Source of the DNA: Gallaecimonas pentaromativorans
GTDB lineage: Bacteria > Pseudomonadota > Gammaproteobacteria > Enterobacterales > Gallaecimonadaceae
NCBI RefSeq assembly: GCF_003751625.1
Contig: NZ_RJUL01000010.1
Span: forward strand, 1-64,000
Direction: 5' to 3'
Length of the DNA stretch: 64,000 nucleotides
Below the pieces are notes generated by a model. That model did not search any database, was not told the DNA's origin, and saw only the letters and a list, made by a program, of their open reading frames with translations. Both the position numbers and the translations under genes were made by a program. Position 1 is the stretch's first letter. Each line of letters begins with the position of its first letter. Of the stretch, positions 57,994 to 64,000 are shown one piece after another.

Positions 57994-58457
57994 GGGGTGG
58001 GCACCGGCATGTCCCGGCTCCAGACAATAATGCCGTTGGCCAGGGTCATCACCCGCAGCCGCAGGCTGTCGCCGCTTTCACGAATTTGCCCGTACAAAAG
58101 ATACTGATGGCCCCCTTGGCGCCCGGCCTGGCGGGCCGAGAGCAGATCGAAGGCGTCGGCGCTGGCCGACAAGTCCGCCGCCTCGCGGCCGTCTTTATCC
58201 AACTCGCTGACAATGCGCTCGGTCAAGGCTTGGGTGTCGATACGGCGGTTGGAATAGTTGGCAACCTTCACCACCGCCACGTCGCCGTCCGGCAAGGTGG
58301 CCACCAGCGCCTTGATGTTCTGGGCCAGGGCGTCCTGCTCGGTGGCCTGCGGCGCTTCCACCACCGGCGGCTGGGCCGGCGGCCTTGTGGGGCTGGTCTG
58401 GGTACAACCGGCCATGGCCACCACCATGGCCAGGCTGAAAAGCTTGATTTTGTGCAT
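57990..58457 (-). CDS. LpoB-like outer-membrane lipoprotein
   Basis: The 155-residue precursor has a lipoprotein signal with lipobox VAMAGC (Cys17) and a Pro-rich linker (TRPPAQPPVVEAP). A TolB-N-like domain follows: VAVVKVANYSNRRIDTQAL, then QYLLYGQIRESGDSLRLRVM and GIIVWSRDMPV. This layout matches LpoB, the activator of PBP1B, though FlgO-like proteins share the fold. ATG 58457 has GGAGGAG four bases upstream. Its stop shares TTAA with the queG stop. Confidence 0.62.
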   Translation of the reverse strand: MHKIKLFSLAMVVAMAGCTQTSPTRPPAQPPVVEAPQATEQDALAQNIKALVATLPDGDVAVVKVANYSNRRIDTQALTERIVSELDKDGREAADLSASADAFDLLSARQAGRQGGHQYLLYGQIRESGDSLRLRVMTLANGIIVWSRDMPVPTP

Positions 58458-58482
58458 GCCGCTCCTCCTCGGGACAGCTTGC

Positions 58483-58510
58483 AAATTCATCCGTAAACTA
58501 CGGATGAATT
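58483..58510 (-). terminator. Perfect hairpin after the DUF4442 gene
   Basis: An 11-bp stem AATTCATCCGT/ACGGATGAATT (58484-58494 with 58500-58510) begins at the DUF4442 stop. The T run after it on the minus strand is weak (three T), so termination may be partial or the hairpin may protect mRNA ends. Confidence 0.55.
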
Positions 58511-59000
58511 AACGTTTTTTGGGAACCCAGGCCCAAAGATAGCGCGCTTGTACCGGTTGTTCACCTTCTTCGTCGGTGATAACCACTTCCACCGCCACTT
58601 CCCCCTTCTCGAGGCTGCGGATCTGGGCGACTTGCTCGTCGCTCAGCTGCGCTACCGCTTTTAGGCTGCCCTTGGCGCGGCGTAAATAGTTGATGTCCAT
58701 GGCTTTTAGAAGAGGCAGGCGGTCGTCCGGCACGTTAAGGCCAAACACCAAACCGGTAACCGATTCGCCCAGCAGCGCCGTGGCGGCGGCATGCACGCCC
58801 TTGATGTGGTTTTGCACCTTCTTGCGGTTGGCCAGCACCATCTCGGCCTGCTGGTAGTCGGCCTGGGTGATGCGAATACCGGCGGTGCCGGCAAACTTGA
58901 CGGCACCATTGAACAGCCGGGACAGCGCGGCGCTTTGCCACTTTTTGGGAAGACGCTTACAGAGCCGCACCAGGCGGCCAAGGCGGTTGACGGGTTTCAT
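58509..59000 (-). CDS. DUF4442 hotdog-fold protein
   Basis: The 163-residue protein matches the DUF4442/YiiD_C-type thioesterase-like hotdog fold. It has a helical N-terminus, KKVQNHIKGVHAAATALLGE (the HIKGVHAAA helix that usually covers the acyl site) and beta strands to the end. The substrate is unknown; acyl-CoA thioester hydrolysis is inference. It stands alone between hairpins. Confidence 0.75.
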   Translation of the reverse strand: MKPVNRLGRLVRLCKRLPKKWQSAALSRLFNGAVKFAGTAGIRITQADYQQAEMVLANRKKVQNHIKGVHAAATALLGESVTGLVFGLNVPDDRLPLLKAMDINYLRRAKGSLKAVAQLSDEQVAQIRSLEKGEVAVEVVITDEEGEQPVQARYLWAWVPKKR

Positions 59001-59053
59001 AAAGGCTCCAACTGGTCAAACCAGAAGAGTCTGACACAATAGCCCAAGCGCGG

Positions 59054-59506
59054 CTATAGGTCCTGCATGCGCATGGTCTGGTGCACAAAGCGTTGCTGAA
59101 TGTTCTTGGCAGAACTCAGTAGCCCTTCAAGGTACTGGCGGCTTTCTTGGCCGGGACACAGGGGCAGCAGGGCCTCGATATCGGCCAGCAGTTTGTTGTC
59201 CAGCTCCAGCGCCAGGCTCAGCACGTCATCGAGGCTGGCATTGGCCTTGATGTCCACATAGGTGAGCTGCTTGATGAAATCGCTGTCCACCGCCTTATCG
59301 AACCAGGTGTCAAAGGCGCTGTGGGGATGTTTGAGGTAGTCGCGGTAGTCGTCTGCCACCTTTTGCTCATGATCCACCAGGTAATGGAGCATCATGCGAG
59401 TGCGTTCGGCATCGGCATTACTGGCCAGGCGCTGGTAAAGCTTGCTGAGGGCAAAGTGGGACTCGGCCAGGTGGTCTATCAGGTCACGTACGGTTTTAAA
59501 ACGCAT
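59054..59506 (-). CDS. Helical-bundle protein, possibly ferritin-like
   Basis: The 150-residue protein is almost all helical: MRFKTVRDLIDHLAESH, then RTRMMLHYLVDHEQKVADDYRDYL and a C-terminal helix pair. Glu/His residues recur at positions that could bind metal (Glu15, Glu34, His46-Glu47, Glu101, Glu111), suggesting a ferritin-like or DUF2383-like bundle, but the ExxH spacing is not canonical. I do not recognise the family. ATG 59506 has AGGAG eight bases upstream. No signal peptide. Confidence 0.6.
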   Translation of the reverse strand: MRFKTVRDLIDHLAESHFALSKLYQRLASNADAERTRMMLHYLVDHEQKVADDYRDYLKHPHSAFDTWFDKAVDSDFIKQLTYVDIKANASLDDVLSLALELDNKLLADIEALLPLCPGQESRQYLEGLLSSAKNIQQRFVHQTMRMQDL

Positions 59507-59590
59507 GCTGCTCTCTCCTTGAAACTCACTTGAGCTTAACCCCAGCCAGAATGGCCCAGCCTTGCGGCAAGTCAAGCCCGTGCTTTTTTA

Positions 59591-59657
59591 CGGTCAAAAA
59601 ACATTCACGGCCAGGAAACCCAAGCGAAACGTTTTCGTCACACCCCCTTCCCACAAT
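59591..59657 (+). promoter_or_regulatory. Weak Pho-box-like array before the TonB receptor
   Basis: CGGTCAA (59591) and CATTCAC (59602) are separated by AAAA. TCGTCAC (59635) is in the same 11-base register, as is a GTCA at 59571. CACAAT at 59652-59657 starts ten bases after the last unit, as upstream of plcP. Intermediate units are poor, so this is tentative. Confidence 0.35.
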
Positions 59658-59686
59658 GCGCTCTATTTATTCGCAAGGGAAAAATC

Positions 59687-61966
59687 ATGACAAATCACAA
59701 ACTTCTCCTTCCCAGCCTGCTTGCCTCCAGCATCGCAGTGGTATTCAGTTCCTGCGCTTTTGCCGACGACGACGCCGGTAAAGACACCGAGGTGATCTCG
59801 GTGGTGGGCGCCCGTATCGCCTACGCCAACAACAGCACCGACGACAACATCAAATCCTTCTCAAGCCCGCTGTCCAGCGTCAACGACCTTATCGACATGC
59901 TGCCCGGGGTGAGCGTGGGTGAAGGCGGCGTGTTCGGCTCCGACGACTGGTCTACCACCATCACCATGCGCGGCTTTGCCCTTAACGGCTCCGACCAGCA
60001 ACTGGGCATGACCATCGACGGCCTGCCCAACGGCGGTTCCGGCTACGGCGGCGGCTCCAAGGCCAACCGTTACCTGCTGACCGAAGACACCGCCCGGGTA
60101 GAAGTGATGCAGGGCACCTCCGATATCGGCTCCCCCTCCCTCGACGCCCTGGGCGGCACTTTTAACTACATCTCTGCCAACCCCAATGACGAAAAGGGCG
60201 CCGTGGCAGCGGTGAGCGGCGGCGATTATGACTCTCGCAAATACTACCTGCGCTTTGATACCGGCCGCTTCTGGAACGACACCACCACCAGTTACCTGAG
60301 TCTGGCCGACAGCCGCACCAAGCGCTGGATAGGTTCTGGCTCCAACGGCGACTCCACCGATTTTCACGCCGCCTACAAGCTGGTGTCAGAATTGAGCTGG
60401 GCCACCTTGACCGGCCGCATCAGCTATGACGACGTGGACGAAACCAACTACAACGGCATCTCCCTGGCCCAGTTCAAGCAAGACCCCCGCTGGGACCGCC
60501 TGACCTGGAACTGGACCGGCGACCCGGTAGAAGACCAAAACTTTGCCGAAGCCTGGCGCACCCTTCGCAAAAACACCTTTGCCTACCTGCGCCTGGACAC
60601 CCGCCCGAGCGACAGCACCCGCCTGGAAGTCACCCCCTATTACCACCACATGAAAGGCCGTGGTGACTGGCTGCCCCCTTACCAGGTGCTGGTGGACGAC
60701 GCCGGTAAACCCATCCTCGATACCGACGGCAACCTGCAGACTTTTACCCATTTTGATGCCAGTGGCGCCCCGGTGCTGAACCCGGCCGACTGCGACGACA
60801 CCTGCACCCTGGCCTCCAGCTACCGTCACACCCATTACGGCAAGGACCGCTACGGTATGACCTCGCGCTTTAGCTGGGACATCACCATGGACAACACCCT
60901 GACCCTTGGCCTGTGGGCCGAGCGCCAAGACCGCGATGAATACCGCGATTGGCACGGCGTGCTGGACCCAAAAGTGGGCCCGGCCTACGACAACACCGCC
61001 TACTGGCGCCAGTATGACCGCACCTACACCACCGACACCCTCAACTACTACGCCCAAGACAAATGGGTACTGGGGGATCTGACCCTGACCGCCGGGGTGC
61101 GCAAGTTCCTGGTGGATATCGACCGTAAAGACAACTTTGTGGGCCAAAAGACCGGGTCGCTGTCCAGCGACTCCGATCTGCTGCCCATGGCTGGGGCGGT
61201 ATGGAATTTCGCCCCCAGCTGGGAGCTCTACGGCGGCTACTCCGAGAACTTCAAAGCCATCTCCGACAGCATCCTTGAGACCGATCAGGACTACGGCAAA
61301 CTGGACGCCGAAACCGCCAAGAACACCGACCTTGGCCTGCGTTACTTCGGCTCCAGCCTGCAAGTCACCGCGGCCTTCTACCACATCAAATTCGACAACC
61401 GCATCACCTACATCGCCGCCACCGCTGGCAGCGGCATCGACTATCTGGGCGAGTTGGACGGCCAGTACGTCAACGTTGGCGGTATCAAGTCCAAGGGCTT
61501 TGAAGGCAGCATCAACTGGCAGTTCGCGCCGATGTGGAGCCTTTACAGCTCGCTGACCCTCAACGATTCCGAGTACTCCGACCGCAGCCTGGTGCCGGCA
61601 ACCGACGCTGGCGGCAACGCCACCTTAAGCGACATCAAAGGCATGGAAGTGGCCGGTGCGCCGCGCCGCATGGGCGTGGTAGCGGTGAACTACAGCGACG
61701 GCAGCTACCGCGGCGGTCTGGAAGCCAAGTACACCGGCGACTACTACGGCGACTACTTCAACAAGGACACCATCGCGTCTCACACCGTGATGTCCCTGTA
61801 CGCCGGTTACCACCTGGATTTTGCCACCAAAGGCATCAAGGGTTTGGATCTAACCCTCAACGTCACCAACCTGGGTGACACCAACTACCTGGCTGGCGGC
61901 TCCAACGGCGGCTACTACATCGGTGTCGGCCGTACCGTCACCGCCAACGCTACCCTGTCTTTCTAA
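59687..61966 (+). CDS. TonB-dependent outer-membrane receptor
   Basis: The 759-residue receptor has a signal peptide (residues 1-26), a TonB-box-like EVISVVGAR, and a plug domain with DLIDMLPGVSVGEGG, TITMRGFALNG and VEVMQGTSDIGSPSLDALGGTFNYIS. A 22-strand barrel ends in Phe (NATLSF). The substrate cannot be read from sequence. It lies upstream of the phospholipase C gene, which suggests a phosphorus- or choline-related ligand, or one released by the lipase. AAGGGA lies upstream of ATG. Confidence 0.92.
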   Translation: MTNHKLLLPSLLASSIAVVFSSCAFADDDAGKDTEVISVVGARIAYANNSTDDNIKSFSSPLSSVNDLIDMLPGVSVGEGGVFGSDDWSTTITMRGFALNGSDQQLGMTIDGLPNGGSGYGGGSKANRYLLTEDTARVEVMQGTSDIGSPSLDALGGTFNYISANPNDEKGAVAAVSGGDYDSRKYYLRFDTGRFWNDTTTSYLSLADSRTKRWIGSGSNGDSTDFHAAYKLVSELSWATLTGRISYDDVDETNYNGISLAQFKQDPRWDRLTWNWTGDPVEDQNFAEAWRTLRKNTFAYLRLDTRPSDSTRLEVTPYYHHMKGRGDWLPPYQVLVDDAGKPILDTDGNLQTFTHFDASGAPVLNPADCDDTCTLASSYRHTHYGKDRYGMTSRFSWDITMDNTLTLGLWAERQDRDEYRDWHGVLDPKVGPAYDNTAYWRQYDRTYTTDTLNYYAQDKWVLGDLTLTAGVRKFLVDIDRKDNFVGQKTGSLSSDSDLLPMAGAVWNFAPSWELYGGYSENFKAISDSILETDQDYGKLDAETAKNTDLGLRYFGSSLQVTAAFYHIKFDNRITYIAATAGSGIDYLGELDGQYVNVGGIKSKGFEGSINWQFAPMWSLYSSLTLNDSEYSDRSLVPATDAGGNATLSDIKGMEVAGAPRRMGVVAVNYSDGSYRGGLEAKYTGDYYGDYFNKDTIASHTVMSLYAGYHLDFATKGIKGLDLTLNVTNLGDTNYLAGGSNGGYYIGVGRTVTANATLSF

Positions 61967-61972
61967 CCCCTT

Positions 61973-62002
61973 TGGCCCCGGCTTTGCCGGGGCTTCTTTT
62001 TT
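61973..62002 (+). terminator. Terminator between receptor and phospholipase genes
   Basis: Stem GCCCCGGC/GCCGGGGC (61975-61982 with 61986-61993), loop TTT, then TTCTTTTTT. The ribosome site of the next gene (GAGG) starts right after the T run, so the phospholipase gene can be expressed only by read-through unless transcription starts inside it. Confidence 0.8.
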
Positions 62003-62015
62003 GAGGTAAAAGCCG

Positions 62016-64000
62016 ATGGTTGACCAACAACGTCGCCGCTTTTTAAAGCTCTCTTCAGCCGCCGGCATCGCCGGTATCGCCAGCGCCGCCACCCTGCCCG
62101 CCACCATCCGTAAGGCCCTTGCCATTGAGCCTGCCCGCCAAAGCGGCACCATTGAGGATGTCAAACACGTGGTTATCTTCATGCAGGAGAACCGCTCCTT
62201 TGACCACTACTTTGGCAGCCTGCGCGGGGTGCGGGGTTTTGACGACCCCAGGGCCATGCAAAGCCGCCCCGGCCAATCGGTGTGGCAGCAAGCGTGCAGC
62301 AAGACCCCGGCGCCGGTGCTGCCTTTTCATCTCGACAGCACCGGCAGCTCCGCCCAAACCATGCACGACCTCAACCACGACTGGCGCGGCCCGGTAAAAG
62401 ACTGGGCCTGCAACGATGTGTGGGCCGAGCAGAAAACCCCCATGACCATGGGCTATTTCAAACGGGACGACATGCCCTTTTACTACGCCCTGGCCGACGC
62501 CTTTACCATCTGTGACGGTTACCACTGCTCGCTGTTCGGGCCCACCAACCCCAACCGCATGTTCCTGTGGACCGGCACCAGCGGCCTGACCGTAGGCAAC
62601 AGCGGCCCACAGGTGGTGGCCAACAAGGACGACGGCAACTGGACCTCGGACATGGGCCGCGACCACGGCGAGTTCACGCCCTATGACTGGACCACCTACG
62701 CCGAGCGCCTCGACAAAGCCGGGGTCAGCTGGCGGGTCTATCAGGAGTACGACAACTTCGGCGATAACGCCCTGCAATCGTTCAAGGCCTTTCGCGGCCT
62801 TGACCCTGACTCGCACCGCTACCGCCAGGGCCGCGCCTGGGTGGCGGGCTCCAGCGCCGAGAACGCCGTAGCTTCGCGAGGCGAGCACCTGGTGGCGGCC
62901 TTTGCCGAAGACGTAAAAAACGGCACCTTGCCGGAGGTCTCCTGGCTTATCGCCCCTTATATCCTCTCCGAGCACCCCGAAGCCTCGCCAGGCTACGGCG
63001 CGTCTTTGACCGCACGTTTACTCGAAGCGCTGATGAGCAACCCCGAGGTCTGGTCAAAAACAGTGTTCCTGCTGAACTACGACGAGAACGGCGGCTTTTT
63101 CGACCACGTACCGGTGCCGGTGCCGCCGGCGGGTAGCGCCCTTGGCAAAAGCAACGTTGCTCTCGATGGCGAGGATTATCACGGCGAGCCCCTGGGCCTT
63201 GGGCCACGGGTACCGATGATGGTGATCTCTCCCTGGAGCCGGGGTGGCTGGGTGAACTCAGAGCTGTTCGACCACACCTCGGTGCTGCGCTTTTTAGAGC
63301 AGCGCTTTGGGGTCAGGGAGCCCAATATTTCCCCTTGGCGCCGGGCAGTGGCAGGGGATCTCACCAGCACCCTCGATTTTGCCGGCCAAAACGCTACCTG
63401 GCCCAAGCTGCCCGATACCGGCCACTACATTGGCCAAGTGGATAAAGCCGCCAAGCTGCCGGCCCCCACCTTGCCGCCGATGGCCGCCATGCCCCGCCAG
63501 GAGCCCGGCCAACGCCCGGCAAGGCCCTTGCCGTACGAGATGGAAGTCAGCGCCCGCGCCAAAGGCGGCCAACTGGCCCTTGCCATCCACAACCAAAGCA
63601 CGGTGGCGGTGGCCCTTGGGCTTTATGACGACCAGGCTACTCATGGGCCGCGCCACTACACCGCCGCCGCTCACAGCCGCCTGGAAGACAGCATCGAGAC
63701 CGGCGCTGGCTACCAACTGACCCTGCATGGCCCCAACGGTTACCTTCGTCATTTCGCCGGCCAAGGGGACGACGGCCTGGAGGCCAGCCTCAGCCGAGGC
63801 GCCACCCCCAACCTGCTGATGCTGACCTTAAGCAACCTCTCTGGCGAGCCTCAGACCTTTGAGATAACGGATGCATACAGCGGCAAGAACCAGCGCTACC
63901 GGTTGGCCCCCGGCCAGCAGCAGAGCCTGAGTTGGCATATTGCCGAGCAGGCCCATTGGTACGATCTGGCCCTTAGCGCCGGGCACTACCGGCGCCGCTG
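62016..64000 (+). CDS. Phosphocholine-type phospholipase C, Tat-exported (3' end outside window)
   Basis: The open reading frame runs 661 codons from ATG 62016 (GAGG upstream) to the window edge, so the C-terminus is missing. A twin-arginine signal RRRFLKLSSAAGIAG is at residues 6-20. The PF04185 phosphoesterase domain begins VVIFMQENRSFDHYFGSLRG and includes FGPTNPNRMFLWTG and NYDENGGFFDHV. From about residue 500 (EMEVSARAKGGQL) come the DUF756-type C-terminal repeats of PlcH/PlcN. Such enzymes hydrolyse phosphatidylcholine or sphingomyelin outside the cell and are often phosphate-regulated. Substrate range here is unknown. Confidence 0.9.
   Translation, partial: MVDQQRRRFLKLSSAAGIAGIASAATLPATIRKALAIEPARQSGTIEDVKHVVIFMQENRSFDHYFGSLRGVRGFDDPRAMQSRPGQSVWQQACSKTPAPVLPFHLDSTGSSAQTMHDLNHDWRGPVKDWACNDVWAEQKTPMTMGYFKRDDMPFYYALADAFTICDGYHCSLFGPTNPNRMFLWTGTSGLTVGNSGPQVVANKDDGNWTSDMGRDHGEFTPYDWTTYAERLDKAGVSWRVYQEYDNFGDNALQSFKAFRGLDPDSHRYRQGRAWVAGSSAENAVASRGEHLVAAFAEDVKNGTLPEVSWLIAPYILSEHPEASPGYGASLTARLLEALMSNPEVWSKTVFLLNYDENGGFFDHVPVPVPPAGSALGKSNVALDGEDYHGEPLGLGPRVPMMVISPWSRGGWVNSELFDHTSVLRFLEQRFGVREPNISPWRRAVAGDLTSTLDFAGQNATWPKLPDTGHYIGQVDKAAKLPAPTLPPMAAMPRQEPGQRPARPLPYEMEVSARAKGGQLALAIHNQSTVAVALGLYDDQATHGPRHYTAAAHSRLEDSIETGAGYQLTLHGPNGYLRHFAGQGDDGLEASLSRGATPNLLMLTLSNLSGEPQTFEITDAYSGKNQRYRLAPGQQQSLSWHIAEQAHWYDLALSAGHYRRR

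Overview
The window is a chromosomal segment of a free-living gammaproteobacterium. Synteny is close to Pseudomonas, Vibrio, Shewanella and Aeromonas relatives. The gene order rpsT, murJ, ribF, ileS, lspA, fkpB, ispH and then minor type IV pilins matches the known Pseudomonas order. The blocks rppH-ptsP-lgt-thyA, rpsF-priB-rpsR-rplI and nnr-tsaE-amiB-mutL-miaA-hfq-hflX-hflK-hflC match the E. coli order. A MotX homologue points to a polar, sodium-driven flagellum. High GC and this mix of features would fit Gallaecimonas or a related marine genus, but that is an inference. I see no insertion sequence, prophage, CRISPR array, tRNA or rRNA gene.

Layout. 1-0.5 kb: glnB with its terminator. 0.5-12.1 kb: a type IV pilus accessory region with two sets of minor pilins. 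One is an unusual long-protein set (FimT-, PilW-, PilX- and PilV-like). The other is a canonical pilVWXY1E-tapY2 set. A plus-strand pilE/fimT pair lies between them. 12.2-20.1 kb: the ispH to murJ operon and divergent rpsT. 20.1-26.7 kb: a HlyU-like regulator, a secreted M28 peptidase, plcP and olsF (both behind candidate Pho boxes), dapE and nhaR. 26.7-28.3 kb: nhaA with a small secreted protein between it and nhaR. 28.4-33.6 kb: thyA, lgt, a TSUP transporter, ptsP and rppH. 33.64-34.28 kb: a 640-base gene-free interval rich in DnaA boxes and GATC sites between rppH and mutH, the known location of DARS2 in E. coli. 34.3-45.7 kb: mutH, a Fur-box-associated small membrane protein, a flavoprotein, the rpsF operon, a DUF481 protein, rlmB, rnr, yejM, motX and purA. 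45.7-56.8 kb: DUF2065, a PLP enzyme, and the hfl/hfq/miaA/mutL/amiB/tsaE/nnr operon. 56.8-64 kb: queG, an LpoB-like lipoprotein, a DUF4442 protein, a helical bundle protein, a TonB-dependent receptor and a phospholipase C cut by the window edge.

How the genes work together. The most coherent story outside housekeeping is phosphate economy. PlcP (removes phosphate head groups from membrane phospholipids) and OlsF (makes phosphorus-free ornithine lipids) are adjacent, and each follows 11-bp-spaced Pho-box-like repeats. A Tat-exported phospholipase C with a TonB receptor sits at the right edge behind a weaker candidate Pho box. A second theme is DNA replication and repair control: mutH, a MutL of the type lacking an endonuclease motif, and the DARS2-like DnaA-box cluster.
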